Shown here piece by piece: positions 11,161-24,660 of a stretch of 64,000 nucleotides of DNA. Numbering within the stretch: position 1 is the stretch's first letter; every line of letters begins with the position of its first letter. The position numbers and the translations under genes are program-made. The stretch covers positions 1-64,000 of the forward strand of contig VWND01000044.1 in the NCBI GenBank assembly GCA_009599575.1, written 5' to 3'. The notes under the pieces are model-generated. The model was given only the letters and a program-made list of their open reading frames with translations, was not told the origin of the DNA and did not search any database. Origin of the DNA: Blumeriella jaapii (taxonomy: Eukaryota > Ascomycota > Leotiomycetes > Helotiales > Drepanopezizaceae).

Positions 11161-11428
11161 TATAACGATTCACTTTTTTGCCACCTTTCGTATCATTTTA
11201 GCAATTACGTGTAGCTGCAAGCTTTTTGGTCTTTTAATAAGTTTTTTTATTAATTATAAAAATTATTTATATATATAAAACTTTTTTTTTTAATAATTTC
11301 TGCTTTTTGCAATTGTTAATTTTAAATAAATATTTTTATTACAAAACCAAAAGCTCGTTTTTTATATTATATAAACACGGCGATTAATTAATTGATTTTT
11401 TAGCTTTTCGATTAATTAAATCGTTATA
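11161..11428 (+). repeat. 5' LTR of copy 3
   Basis: A 268 bp family A LTR, starting TATAACGATT and ending TCGTTATA, with a TATA-box region (TATATATAAA) about 110 bp in. Downstream comes TTATTAATAATTTTT; no tRNA-like or self-complementary primer site could be identified for this family. Confidence 0.88.
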
Positions 11429-14400
11429 TTATTAATAATTTTTTTTTTACGCTAACGACGGCGAATTTTTAATTTTTTTTTTTTTCGAATTTCTTACGGG
11501 TTATATTAAAATAATCGACCGGTCGTAAAAAGGTTTATTTTCGTATTCCGCGAAAAATAGCTTTTGTTTAACGATTTTTTTTTAGCAAAGCTTTTCAGCT
11601 TTTGCTACCATATTTTAATTTTTTTTTTGATTAGCGAAAAAGCAGCTTTTTTTAAAAGCTTTTTTTTTTAAAAAAACAATTTTTTTTTTTCGAAAAAAAA
11701 AAAAAAAAAAAAAAAGCAAAGCGCTAACCATTTCGCTTATTATTTTTTTTTTACAGTTAAGCGTTAAAAGCGTTTAATTAAAACTTTTGCAAAATTAATT
11801 AAAAAAAACGCAAAAGCGTAAACGATAATTTTTAAAAATTATACGATTGCGACAAACTTTTTAATTAAAGCGTTTAATAAAATCTATCGAACGTGCTTTT
11901 GCCAATCGCGAATCTGCTGCTTTTTTTTTTTTCGCAACGTTTTATTTTAATCAATAAACGCTGCAAATCAACTTTTACGCTTTTCGCGAATTTTTTTTAA
12001 ATTTTTTTATAACGGCCAAAATCTTAGCGCGCTTTTTAAATATTATAATTTCTATTTATTTGCTAATTTTCGACTAGCTCGTATAAAACGCGTTTCGAAT
12101 TTTAAATTTAAGCTAAATAATAATAAAAATTATAAAATACGCTATTGGAAAATTAAAATTTTCGATAATTTCGAATTTTATTACGATTATTTCGCTAGCG
12201 ATCGATTTCGCAAAAATTATATATTCGATTAAATCGAAAGCGTAACGAAAAAGTTTTTATTCCGCGTATTTTAAACCGTTCCGATTTTATATTTTTCGAA
12301 AAATTAATTAAAAAAATCGCCGATTTTCTGACCGATTTTTCCGACGTTTAAAAGGCCGAAAACGAATTCAAAATGCTTATAATAAATACGCACGATAATT
12401 TTTAACGATTTTATTTGCGATTTTTTATTTTCGTAGCAAACGCTTAAATACGAATTAATAAATAGCTTCGAAACGCTTTTCGCGATAAAATACTAAAGCG
12501 TTTACGAAAAAAGCTGCATTTAAAATAAACGCGTACAACGATTTTTAAAAATTGATTTACCGCCGTCCGTTAAAAAAAACAAAATTAATTGGCTGAACGA
12601 ATTTTATACGCGAATCGCTTTTTAATTAAATTTATTAGTTATTAAAATAATAAATTTTTAACCAAAGCGTATTACAAATTAAATCGTACGTACGAAAATC
12701 GTTTAAATGTTTTATAAGTTTTTTTTCAGCTTTTTGTTTTTTTTTTTTTTTTTTACGCCAAAACGCTTTTTTAACGTTTTTTTTTTTCGATCGAATCAAC
12801 GATAACGTTCGTTTTTTATTTTATATCAGAAAATTTAAAAAAATTAATTTGTACGATTTTTTACGAGCCGACTTTCGGTTTTATTTAAAAGCTTTTTTAA
12901 GCTGATAAATATAAACGAGATCGAACCGGCCGAAAATTCGTTTTTTAATAATAATAATAAAAACGAAAACTTTTTTTTAAACGATTTCCAAAACGCATAC
13001 GAAAAAATTAAAAGCTTTTTCGTTAATCGAAAAAACGCTTAAATTTAAGCAAAACTTTTTTTTTAAACGTATTGCGCGATATGCGTTATTTTAACGTTCG
13101 AAAGCTTTTTAATAACGATTTATTAATAATTCCCGTTATATTTATTAAAAATAACTTTTCGTATAAAATAAAAGCGCTCGCCGATTTTAAAACGAACGGT
13201 TATGCGTTAATCGATTCGGCGTTAATTAAATTTTTTTTTTTTTTTTAAATTTTTAATTTAATTTTTTCCGGCTTTTTTTTTTGTAAAAAAGTATAATAAA
13301 ACTCGTAGCTATTTAATTATATATTTTACGCTTTTTAATTTTATTATTAACAACCGAATATAATCGTTTATTTTTTTTTAATTATTAATTTCGAAAATTA
13401 TAATATAATTTTAAAAAAAACTTAGTTGGCCGAATATCAAATTTTATTAAATTGTAATAAACGCAAGTTTTATTAGCCGAAGTTTTATTTTTTTACAGCT
13501 TTTTACGCTTATTATATTAAAATCTTTTATTTATATTTCCGAAAAATTTAATTTCGTTATTAAAACGACGTTGTAAAACGTAACAAAAATTTTAATTAAT
13601 TATAACAAATTTACGACGCTATGCGAAGCGCGAAAAAATCGAATTTTATTCGCGATATTAATTTCGATAACGACGCTAATAAAATATAAAAAATTATATT
13701 ATTTTTTTAAGCTAACGATTTTTTTTTATTTTTTTTTTTAATTTTTTTTTTTTCGTTAAAACAGCTTTTTCGTTTTACGAAAAACAATTATATTAAAAAC
13801 AGAAAAAAAGCTTTCGCCGCGATAGCCTTTCAGCTTAATATAATCGATAATTTAGATAAGCTATTTTTTGAATTTTTCAAACGATCAATTCGAAAACGAA
13901 TCTTTTAATTTACTGCTTATTTAATTTTTATTTGCCAAATTATTGTATACGTTTTCAAGCTGATTTCCAGAAAAAAAGCAATTAAAATGTTTTTAATTTT
14001 TTTATACGAAATCGATAAAATACTAAACGATTTTACGTATAATATTTTTTTTAAAATCTAATTTTATAATTTTTTCGAACGTTTTAAAATTAACGAAATA
14101 TCGATTTCGACTTTTTTAATTAGTTTAGCAAAATTAATTTCGAATAAATTTTTCTTCGAATTTTTTCCTTCGGAATACAAAAACCTCGAACACGTATTTT
14201 TTAAAGCCGCTAATAACGAACTAGCCTTTTACCGGCCTTACGATTATAAAATCGAGCTTATTATAAATAAAAAAAAGCTGAAATATATTTTTTTATATAA
14301 AATATCGATTTTAAAGCTCGAAATTATTAAAATCTATTTGTAAAATAATTTTAACAAAAGTTTTATCGAATTTTTCACCGTTTTTTTCGCTGTTTTAATA

Positions 14401-15954
14401 TTTTTCGCTAAAAAACCCGACGATTTATTACGTTTTTATATCGATTATCGAATTTTTAATAATATTATTTGTAAAAATCGCTTTTTTTTTTTTTTTATCG
14501 ATAAAATCTTTACTCGTTTTTCGAAAGTACGAATTTTTACGAAACTCCATATTCGTTAAGTTTTTTATAAAATTCGAATAAACCCCGCTAATAAAAAACT
14601 AACGACGTTTCGTACGCGTTACGGCGCTTATAAATACAAAATACTATCTTTTGGCTTTATTAATAAATTCGCAATTTATCAACGTTATATAAACGACGTT
14701 TTTTTCGATTATTTAAACGATTTTTGCATTGCATATTTAGTTAACATTTTTATTTATTAGTCCGACCTTTTAAAACACGTTATATACGTTCGCAAAATGC
14801 TTCAAAAGCTCGCTAACGCTGAATTATAAGCCGATATTCGGAAATCTGAATTTAACGTTATTCGGATTCGTTATTTAAGTTTTATTATTTTTATTAAAAG
14901 CCTAAAAATAAATTTAGAAAAAATTTCCGTAATCGCTTATTAAAAACCTTCTACTATTGTAAAAAATATACAAAACTTTTTTGGTTTTTGTAATTTTTAC
15001 CGACGTTTTATTCGAAATTACGGTATAATTGCAAAATTTTTAATTTATTTAACCAAAGCTAACGTTTTTTACAATTTTATTTTTAAATATTAAAAAAGTT
15101 TCGACCTTTTTATATTAATTTTTATTATTGCATTAGTTTTATAATATTACAGGCAGAACCTTTCCTGTATATTAAAAACTAACGCTTTCGACGGCGTAAT
15201 AGCTTTTGTGCTTTCGCAATTCCATAATAACGACTGGCTTTTAATCGCTTATTTTAGTAAAATTATAATTTTCGCAAAGCTAAACTACGTCGTATACGAC
15301 AAAAAAATGCTCGCAATCGTAAAATTTTTAAATAACTTTCGTACTAAATTAATTAGCTTAATTTATCAAATCAAAATAATTATTAATTATAAAGCTTTAA
15401 AATATTTTATAACTTTCAAATTTTTAAACGTTCGATAAATACGCTAGGCCGAGCTTTTCGCCGACTATAACTTTTTTATTACGTACAAATTAAATAAATA
15501 TAAGTTTTTGACTGACGCATTAACACGTCGTACGAACGAATTCGACCGCTAAAACTCTTTTAAACGCATTCAACGCTTGTAAACCCTTTTCCGAGCAAAT
15601 CAGATCGATCATCGCCTTTTAATTAAAAAACTTCGACCTTTTATAGTTTCCGACAGCTGTTTTTATCGTTAAAATAGCTGATTTTTTTCCCGTATTTCGT
15701 ATCGTTAATTAAATTTTTTACGTTAATCGCACAGCTAGCAGCCTGATAGCCCTACGAAAAAAAGCTGTACGAAACGCTACGAAAAAAAACAACGATAATC
15801 ATATTTCGTATATATTTAAACGCGATCTGCTATTATATTACGATCGTTTAATAATATCAGACGTCGATTATTTTCGTTTGGCTTTTATACGAAAAATATA
15901 TAACCAAATTTTTACCGCTTATTTCAGCGCTCGCAAAACTACGCAATTGCTTTC
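11429..15954 (+). pseudogene. Decayed gag-pol of copy 3, 5' part
   Basis: Gag-like coding remnants run from about 11700 to 13500, a likely protease follows, and reverse transcriptase begins near 14160 with the usual start pattern (NELAFYRPYDYKIEL, originally NELPPHRPYDHKIEL-like). RNase H is legible at about 15150-15430, with a stretch of tandem hydrophobic and YDKKMLAI residues. The integrase zinc-binding region starts near 15830 and is cut by the insertion of copy 4. Many in-frame stops, mostly TAA/TAG from CAA/CAG, abolish function. Confidence 0.8.
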
Positions 15955-15959
15955 GGACC

Positions 15960-16224
15960 TGTGACGACTTATTTTTTTGCCTCTCGTGTCACCCCAGCAA
16001 CTACGTGTAGCTGCAAGCTTCCTGGTCTTCTGGTGGGTCTCTTATCAATTGTGGAGATTATTTATGTATATAAGGCTTTTTCCTTTTAGCAACCTCTGCT
16101 TTTTGCAATTGTTAATTCTAAATAAATATCTTTGTTACAAAATCAAAAGCTCGTTTTTTATATTATATAAACACGGCGACCAGTTAATTAATTTTTTAGC
16201 TTTTCGATTAATTAAATCGTTATA
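15960..16224 (+). repeat. 5' LTR of copy 4
   Basis: It starts TGTGACGACT and ends TCGTTATA, 265 bp. A TATA box (TATATAAGG) lies at 16067-16075. Confidence 0.92.
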
Positions 16225-19200
16225 TTATTAATAATTTTTTTTCTACGCTGGCGACGGCGTAAACTATTTTTTTCGAATTTTTTACGGATTATACCAAAAT
16301 AATCGACCGGTCGTGAAAAGGTTTATTTTCGCATTTCGCGAAAAATAGCTTTTGTTTAACGATTTTTTTTTTAGCAGAGCTTTTCAGCTTCTGCTATCAT
16401 ACTTTAATTTTTTTTTTTAATCAGCGAAAAAGTAGCTTTTTCCAAAAGCTTTTTTTTCTGAAAAACAGTTTTTTTCCCGAGGAAAAAAAAACAAAAAAAA
16501 GGGCAGAGCGTCAACCATTTCGCCTGCTATTTTTTTTTTGCAGCCTAGCGCTGAAAGCGTTTAGTTGAGACTTTTGTAAAATTAACTGAAAAAAACGCAA
16601 AAGCGTAAACGATAATTTTTGAAAATTATACGATTGCGATAAACCTTTTAATCAGAGCGTTTAGTAGAATTTATCGAACGTGCTTTTGTCAGTCGCGAAT
16701 CTGCTGCTTTTTTTCGCAACGTTTTATTTTAACTAATAGACGCTGCAAATCAATTTTCACGCTTTTCGCGAATTCTTTTTGAATTTCTTTTTAACGGCCA
16801 AGATCTTAGCGCGCTTTTTAAACGCTATAGTTCCTATTTATTTGCTGATTTTCGATTAGCTCGTATAAAACGCGTTTCGAACCTTAAGTTTAAGCTAGAT
16901 AATAATAAAAATTACAAAGCACGTTATTAAAAAACTAAAGTTTTCGACAATTTCGAATTTTACTACGATTATTTCGCTAGCGATCGATTTCGCAAAAATT
17001 ATATATTCGATTAAACCGAAAGCGTAGCAAAAAAGTTTTTTATTCCGCGTATTTTAAACCGTTCCGATTTTACACTTTTCGAAAAATTAATTAAAAAAGT
17101 CGCCGATTTTTTGGCCGATTTTTTAAACGTTCAAAAGGCCGAAAACGAATTCAAAATGTTTGTAATAAATACGTACGACGATTTTTAGCGCTTTTATTTG
17201 CGATTTTTTACTTTCGCAGCGAACGCTTAAATACGAATTAACAAACAGCTTCGAAACGCTTTTCGCGACAAAATACTAAAGCGTTTACGAGAAAAGCTGC
17301 ATTTGGAATAAGCGCGTATAACGACTTTTAAAAATTAGCTTACCGCCGTTCGACAAAAAAAACAAAATCAATTGGCTAAACAAATTTTATACGCGAATTG
17401 CTTTTTAACCAAATCTATTATTTATTAAAATAATAGATTTTTAACTAAAGCGTATTACGAATCAAATCGTATATACGAAAATCGTTCAAATGCTTTACAA
17501 GCTTTTTCTCAGCCTTTTGCTGTTTTTTTTTTTTTTTTTTACGCTAAAACGCTTTTTTTTAGCGTTTTTCTTTTTCGATCGAACCAACGATAACGTTCGT
17601 TTTTTATTTTATATTAAAAAGTTTAAAAAAGCTAATTTACACGATTTTTTACGGGCCGATTTTCGGTTTTATTTAAAAGCTTTTTCAGGCTGATAAATAT
17701 AAACGAGATCGAACCGGCCGAAAATTCGCTTTTTAATAATAATAATAAAAACGAAAACTTTTTTCTAAACGATTTTCAAAACGCATACGAGAAAATTAAA
17801 AATTTTTCCGTTAGTCGAAAAAACGCCTAGGCCTAAGCAAAGCCTTTTTTTTGGGCGTATTGCGCGATATGCGTTATTTTAACGTTCGAAAGCTTTTTGA
17901 TAGCGATTTATTAATAATTTCCGTTATATTTATTAAAAATAGCCTTTCGTATAAAATAAAAGCGTTCGCCGATTTTAAACGAACGGTTATGCGTTGATCG
18001 ATTCGGCGCTGATTAAGTTTTTTTTTTTTTTTTAAAAACTTTTGATTTAATTTTTTCCGGTTTTTTTTTTTGTAAAAAAGTATAATAAAGCTCGTGGCCA
18101 TTTAATTATATATTTTACGCTTTTTAATTTTATTATTAATAACCGAATACAATCGTTTATTTCTTTTTTAATTATTAATTTCGGAAATCATAATATAATT
18201 TTAAAAAAAGCTTGATTGGCCGAATATTAAGTTTTATTAAATTGTAATAAACGCAAGTTTTATTAGCCGAAGTTTTACCTTCCTACAGCTTTTTACGTTC
18301 GTTGTATTAAAATCTTTTATTTGCATTTTCGAAAGATTTAATTTCGCTATTAAAACGACGCTGTAAAACGTAACAAAAACTTTAACCAATTGTGGCAGAT
18401 CTACGACGCTATACGAAGCGCGAAAAAATCGAATTTTATTCGCGATATTAATTTCGATAGCGACGCTAATAAAATAATATAAGAAATTATACTATTATTT
18501 TCCTAGGCTGCCGATTCTTTTTTTATTATTTTTTTTTTTTTTCTTTTTTCGTCAAAACAGCTTTTTCGTTCTACGAAAAACAATTATATCAAAAACCGAA
18601 GAAAAGCCTTCGCCGCGATAGCTTTTCAGCTTAATATAATCGATAGTTTAAACAAGCTATTTTTTGGACTTTTTAAACGACCAATTCGAAAACGAATTTC
18701 TTAATCTATTGCTTATCCAATTTCTATCTGTCAAATTATTATATACGTTTTTAAGCTGATTTTCAGAAGCAATTGAAATATTTTCAATCTTTTTGTATAA
18801 AATCGATAGAATACTAAACGATTTTACGTATAATACTTTTATTAAAATTTAATTTCATAATTTTTTCGAACGTTTTGAAATCAACGAAATATCGATTTCG
18901 ACCTTTTCAACCAGCTTAGCAAAGCTAACTTCGAATAAACTTTTTTTCGAATTTTTTTTTCCGAAATATAAAAACTTCGAATACGTGTTTTCTAAAGCCG
19001 CTAATAACGAGCTAGCCTTTCACCGGCTTTATAATTATAAGATCGAGTTTATTATAAATAAAAAAAAGCTGAAATATATTTTTTTATATAAAATATCGAT
19101 TTTAAAACTCGAAATTATTAAAACTTATTTGCAAAATAATTTTAACAAAAGCTTTATCGAACTTTTTATCGCTTTTTTCGTTATTTCAATGCTTTTCGTT

Positions 19201-22098
19201 AAAAAATCCGACGGTTTATTACGTTTTTATATCGATTATCGAGCTTTTAATAATATTATTTGTAAAAATCGCTATTTTTTTTTTTTTATCGATAAAACTT
19301 TTGCTTGTTTTTCGGAAGCGCGAATTTTTACGAAGTTCGATATTCGTTAAGCTTTTTATAAAATTCGAATAAATTCCGCTAATAAAAAACTAACGACGTT
19401 TCGTACGCGTTACGGCGCTTATAAATGCAAAATGCTATTTTTTGGCTTTATTAATAAATCCGCAATTTATTAACGTTATATAAACGACGTTTTTTTCGAT
19501 TATTTAAACGATTTTTATATTGCATATTTAAATAATATTTTTATTTATTCGTCCGACTTTTTAAAACACGTTATATACGTTCGCAAAATGCTTTAAAAGC
19601 TTGCTAACGTTAAATTACAGGCCGATATTCGGAAATTTAAATTTAACGTTATTCGGACCCGTTATTTAGATTTTATTATTTCGATTAAAAGCCTAAAAAT
19701 AAATTTAGAAAAGGTTTTCGTGGTCGCTTAATAAAAGCTTTTTACTATTATAAAAGGTGTACAAAGCTTTTTTAGTTTTTGTAATTTTTACCGATGTTTT
19801 ATTCGAAATTACGGTATAATTGCAAAGCCTTTGGTTTATTTAATTAAAGCTAACGTTTTTTATAATTTTATTTTTAAATATCAGAAGAATTTCGACCTTT
19901 TTATATTAGCCTTTATTATTGCATCAGTTTTATAATATTCCAGGCAAAACCTTTTTTGTATATTAGAAACTAACGCTTCCGACGGCGTAATAGCTTTTGT
20001 GCTTTCGCAATTTTATAACGACGACTGGCTTCCAGTCGTTTATTTTAGCAAAACTATAGCTTTCGCAAAGCTAAACTACGTCGTATACGATAAAAAAATA
20101 TTCGTAATCGTAAAATTTTTAAGCAATTTTCGTGCTGAATTAATTAGTTTAGTTTATTAAATTAAAATTATTATTAATTATAAAGTTTTAAAGTATTTTA
20201 TAATCTTTAAATTTTTAAACGCTCGACAAGCACGCTGGGCCGAGCTTTTTGCCGATTATAATTTTTTTATTACGTACAAACCAAATAAACATAACTTTTT
20301 GGCTAACGTATTAATACGTCGTACGAGCGAATTCGACCGTTAAAACTTTTTTAAACGTATTTAGCGCCTGCAAACTTTTTTTCGAACAAATCAAATCGAT
20401 TATCGCTTTTTGATTAAAAAATTTCGATTTTTCACGGTTTTCGAAACAGCTGTTTTTATCGTTGAAATAACTGATTTTTTTCTCGTATTCCGTGTCGTTG
20501 ATCAAATTTTTTACGCTAATCGCATAGCTAGCAGCCTGATGGCCTTTCGAAAGGAAGTTGTACGAAACGCTACGAAAAAAAACGACGATAATAACATTCC
20601 GTTTTCGTATATATTTAAACGCGACTTGCTGTTATATTACGGTCGCCTGATAGTATTAAACGTCGATTATTTCCGTTTGGCTTTTGTACGAAAAATATAC
20701 GACCAGATTTTTACCGTTTATTTTAGCGCTCGCAAAACTACGTAATTGCTTTCGGACTAATACTATTAGCGAAGTATAACAGCCTTCGTAAAACAATACT
20801 GTCGCAATTGCTACGTTTATCGAAAAAGTTTTATTTTAAAAAATAAGCGTTTCGGCTTTTTTTAATTTCTTTTTGTTTTTAACCATTTTTAAAAGCATAT
20901 TACAATAGACTTTTGTAGCTTTAATAAAAACAAATACGATTACGATAATATATTCGTAATAATAGATCGCTTTTCCAAGCAGATTATTTCGATTTTTTAT
21001 TATAAAAATATCGACGCTCGAAGCTTCGCTAAATTATATATATTTCACGTGTATAAGTATTTTGGCTTTTCGAAAAGTATTATTAACGATCGTGGCCCTT
21101 AGTATTAATTTATTTTTTGGTTTAAATTAAATAAAATATTCGGTATACAATTAAAACTTTCGATAGCCGCTTATTTTAAAACCGACGGTCAGACCGAAAT
21201 TTATAATTAATATTTGCAAAAACGCTTTCGATCTTTCGTAAACTTTTATTAAAACGATTAAAGCGAATTTTTTTTAATAATAGATTTCGCTTAAATAATT
21301 CTTTTTTACGAAAGTTTAAATGGTTTTTTATTTTTTAAAATTGTATACGATTATACTTTTTATATCAATTGAAATTGAAAGCTCGATACTCTTTTTTTTA
21401 ATTTTTTATATAAATTAAACGCAAACGAAGCTCGTGCGTACGCTCGCCGCCATTACGACGCTTGAAATTTCGCTAAATCGCATTTTTAATAAGCTTACGA
21501 TAAAATAAAAAAAAGTGCGAATAAGTTTCGCCGCGCGATTGATTTTAACGTTAGCGATTACGTATAGCTTGATATACGTTTATTTCCGATCTTCCGGCCT
21601 TTTCGCAAGCTCGACAACTTTACAAACGGCCTTTTTAAAATTGTAGCTAAAATTTTCGATAACGCTTTTAAGCTAGACCTTTTTAGTATTATAAACGTAA
21701 ATCCAGTTTTTTACGCTAGTCGACTGCGTAAAACAGCTAACGATGCGCTTTCAAATCAGATTAATTTAGCCTCTGAATCTATTAATATAACTGATAAGCT
21801 TAAATACGAAGTCGAAGAATTAATCGCTTGTCGAATACAGCGAAAAACTTTTTAATACAAAGCTTTTTGGGTAGGCTTAAATAAAAATCTTATATAATAC
21901 TCCGCGTCTGATTTTATATATACTTTTCTGAAGGTGCGCGATTTTTATTTAACGCATAAAAAGCTTCTCGGTTCTTTTGCAAAATTTGTAGATTGGCTGA
22001 AAGCGTATTCCGAAGATTTAAACTCGTACGATTATTTGAATAACGACGTATTAATAAATAAAAGCTCGAAAGCGCGCTTTTTTCGGACGGAAAGATAA
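16225..22098 (+). pseudogene. Decayed gag-pol polyprotein of copy 4
   Basis: Remnants in order: gag (about 16560-18100); reverse transcriptase from 18985, beginning NNELAFHRLYNYKIEF and with the catalytic box now YLNNIFIYS at 19525-19551 (both Asp codons lost by G-to-A change); RNase H near 19970-20110 (ETNASDGVIAFVLSQ and YDKKIF); integrase zinc region at about 20620-20745 (LLLYYGRL ... FARKT-like), core with VIIDRFSK near 20960, NDRGP near 21080 and DGQTE near 21190; and a C-terminal GPFKI/chromodomain-like tail at 21580-22090. There are dozens of stops. The domain order RT-RNase H-integrase and the tail identify a Ty3/gypsy chromovirus. Confidence 0.88.
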
Positions 22099-22363
22099 TA
22101 TAACGACTTATTCTTTTGCTTCTCGTATTATTCCAGCAATTACGTGTAGCTGCAAGCTTCCTGGTCTTTTGGTGGGTCTTTTATTAATTGTGGAAATTAT
22201 TTATATATATAAGGCTTTCTTCTTTTAGCAATCTCTGTCTTTTGCAGTTGTTGATTCTAAGTGAATATTTTTGTTACAGAACCAAAGGCTCGTTTTTTAT
22301 ATTATGTGAACACGGCGACCAGTTGACTGATCTCCCAGCCTTTCGACTGATTAGATCGTCACA
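22099..22363 (+). repeat. 3' LTR of copy 4
   Basis: 265 bp, starting TATAACGACTT and ending GATCGTCACA. It is preceded by a purine-rich tract (GGACGGAAAGATAA). Its right half is almost unmutated, whereas the left half is RIP-mutated. Confidence 0.92.
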
Positions 22364-23709
22364 GGACCAATATTATTAGCGAAATATAACAGCTTTTGTA
22401 AAACAATACTATCGCAATTGCTACGCTTATCGAAAAAGTTTTGTTTCAAAAAATAAACGCCCCGGCCTTTTTCAGTTTTTTTTTTATTTCTGACCATTTT
22501 TAAAAGCATGTTATAATAAACTTTTGCAGCTTTAACAAAAACAAATACGATTACGATAATATATTCGTAATAATAAATCGCTTTTCTAAGCAGGCTATTT
22601 CGATTTTTTGTTATAAAAATATTAACGTTCGAAGCTTCGCCAAATTATATATATTTCACGTATATAAGTATTTCGGCCTTTTAAAAAGTATTATTAGCGA
22701 TCGTGGCTTTTAATATTAATTTACTTTCTGATCTGAATTAAACAAAATATTCGATACGCAATTAAAACTTTCGATAGCCGTTTATTCCGAAACCGACGGT
22801 CAAACCGAAATTTACAATTAATATCTGCAAACGCTTTCGATCTTTCGTAAACTTTTATTAAAACGATTAAAGCGAATTTTTTTTAATAATAGATTTCGCC
22901 CAAATAATTTTTTTTTACGAAAGTTTAAATAGCCTTTCACTTTTTAAAATTATACACGATTATACTTTTTATACTAATTAAAACTAAAAGTTCGATATTT
23001 CCCTTTCTCCTAACCTTTTATATAAGCTAAACGCAAATAAAACTCGTACGTACGCTCGCCGCTATTTTAACGCTTAAAACCTCGCCAAATCGCACTTTTA
23101 ATAAGCTTACGATAAAATAAAATAAAATGCGAATAAATTTCGCCGCGCGATCGATTTTAATATTAGCGATTACGTTTGGCTCGATATACGTTTATTTCCG
23201 ACCTTTCGGCTTTTCCGCAAACTCGACAATCTTATAAACGGCCTTTTCAAAATTATAGCTAAAATCTTCGATAACGCTTTCAAACTAAACCTTTTTAATA
23301 TTATAAACGTACATTCAGTTTTTTACGCTAATCGACTGCGTAAAATAATTAACGACGCGCTTTCAAATCAAATTAATTCAGCCCCTGAATTTATTAATAT
23401 AATTAATAAGTTTAAATACGAAATCGAAAAATTAATCGCTTATCGAATGCAACGGAAAACCTTTTAATACAAAGCTTTTTAAATAGGCTTAAATAAAAAT
23501 CTCACGTAGTACCTCGCGTTTGATTTTATATATGCTTTTTAAAAATACGCGACTTTCATTTAGCGTATAAAAAACTCTCCGGTTTTTCTGCAAAACTTAT
23601 AAACTAGCTAAAAGCGTATTCCGAAAGTTTAAATTCGTACGATCATTTAAATAACGACGTACCAATAAATAAAAACTCGAAAGCGCGCTTTTTTCGGACG
23701 GGGAAACAG
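22364..23709 (+). pseudogene. Decayed integrase and chromodomain-like tail of copy 3
   Basis: This continues the pol gene of copy 3 after the nested insertion, starting with the duplicated GGACC. Integrase core remnants and the tail (IFGPFKI-like, about 23180-23460) are visible, followed by the purine-rich tract just before the 3' LTR. Interrupted by stops. Confidence 0.82.
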
Positions 23710-23979
23710 TATAACGATTTATTCTTTTGCCACCTTTCGTATCACCCTAGCAACTACGTATAGCTGCAAGCTTTCTAATTTCCTGGTAAATCTTTCTATC
23801 AATTATAAAAACTATTTATATATATAAAGCTTTTTTTTTTTTAATAACTTCTGCTTTTTGCAGTTGTTAATTCTAAATAAATATTTTTGTTACAGAACCA
23901 AAGGCTCGTTTTTCATACAATATGAACACGGCGACCAGTTGACTGATCTCCCAGCCCTCCGACTGATTAGATCGTTATA
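23710..23979 (+). repeat. 3' LTR of copy 3
   Basis: A 270 bp family A LTR, ending GATCGTTATA; the last about 60 bp are nearly unmutated. Confidence 0.88.
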
Positions 23980-23984
23980 TTGCC

Positions 23985-24270
23985 TTTTGTTTTTTACCTT
24001 CCGAATATCAATATTATACCGATATTTAAAAGCTGAAAAGCATATGTAAAATAGCTAGAAAGCTAAAAAATATATAAGCTTTATTTAGTTTTAATAAAAG
24101 TATATTGTATTTGTCTGATTCGTAGCCGTTTAATTAATACGATTTCTGATTGGAAATGCGTACAAAAACGATTTAAATTACTTTCACTTAATCAAAAATG
24201 AATGTTCCGACGTAGAATTTAATATAATTTCTATAAAATCTATTCGAATGCAAGCTGAACTTACTTTTCT
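23985..24270. other. AT-rich spacer
   Basis: Moderately AT-rich, no gene or repeat match recognised. It was joined to the sequence left of 11156 before copy 3 inserted. Confidence 0.5.
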
Positions 24271-24660
24271 TCAGTTTATTATAATTAAATAACTGGCGTT
24301 GGAAGTATTTTAATTTAAAATGCGATTATAAAAAATAACAAATAAAAACAAAACATTTCGTTTTAAAACTTTTAATTAATAAAAATAAGAATTTTTAACT
24401 TATGATATAATAATTGCTTTCTGTTTTTATTATTTATCAACTTATTATAATTAAATATCTGGCGTTGATAGTGTTTTAATACAAAATGCGATAATAAAAA
24501 ATAAAAAATTCAACGAAAATATGTAATTTAATAACTTTTAATTAATAAAAATTAAAATTCTAATTTAAAATCCAAAAATAGCTTCCTGCTTTTATTACCT
24601 TTCAATTTGGCGTAATTAAATAATAATGTTTTAATATAAAATGCGATCGTAAAAAATCAT
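24271..24660. repeat. Tandem repeat, about 165 bp period, 2.4 copies
   Basis: Units start at 24271 (TCAGTTTATTATAATTAAA), 24437 (TCAACTTATTATAATTAAA) and 24602 (TCAATTTGGCGTAATTAAA). Each contains CTGGCGTTG or its remnant and an AAAATGCGAT box about 45-55 bp further on. The third unit is partial. The copies have diverged beyond simple RIP-type changes. Confidence 0.75.

Larger units (their letters stand above)
15960..22363 (+). mobile_element. Family A Ty3/gypsy element, copy 4 (complete, nested in copy 3)
   Basis: A complete 6404 bp element with 265 bp LTRs at each end and a perfect 5 bp target duplication, GGACC (15955-15959 and 22364-22368). It sits in the integrase gene of copy 3. Its order is LTR, gag, protease, reverse transcriptase, RNase H, integrase, chromodomain-like tail, LTR. 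The outermost parts (15960-16180 and 22180-22363) are less mutated than the interior. This copy is the best reference for family A in the window. Confidence 0.93.
11161..23979 (+). mobile_element. Family A Ty3/gypsy element, copy 3 (full length, split by copy 4)
   Basis: The LTRs at 11161-11428 and 23710-23979 delimit one element; subtracting copy 4 and its duplicated target leaves about 6.41 kb. The flanks are TTATT (11156-11160) and TTGCC (23980-23984), which are the same target if G-to-A and C-to-T mutation is allowed. Gag and pol are continuous across the insertion: the frame stops at TTTCGGACC (15959) in the integrase N-terminal region and resumes at 22369. It is heavily RIP-mutated and non-coding throughout. 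Confidence 0.88.

Noticed and set aside
16244..16260. TGGCGACGGCG downstream of the A LTR as a tRNA primer site
   Set aside because: It begins with TGG but lies about 20 bases inside the LTR edge instead of adjacent to it, and I cannot match it to a known tRNA end.
18985..19350. 121-codon open frame with reverse transcriptase similarity as an intact gene
   Set aside because: It is one stop-free stretch of the pol remnant of family A copy 4, ending at a TAA within the reverse transcriptase domain.
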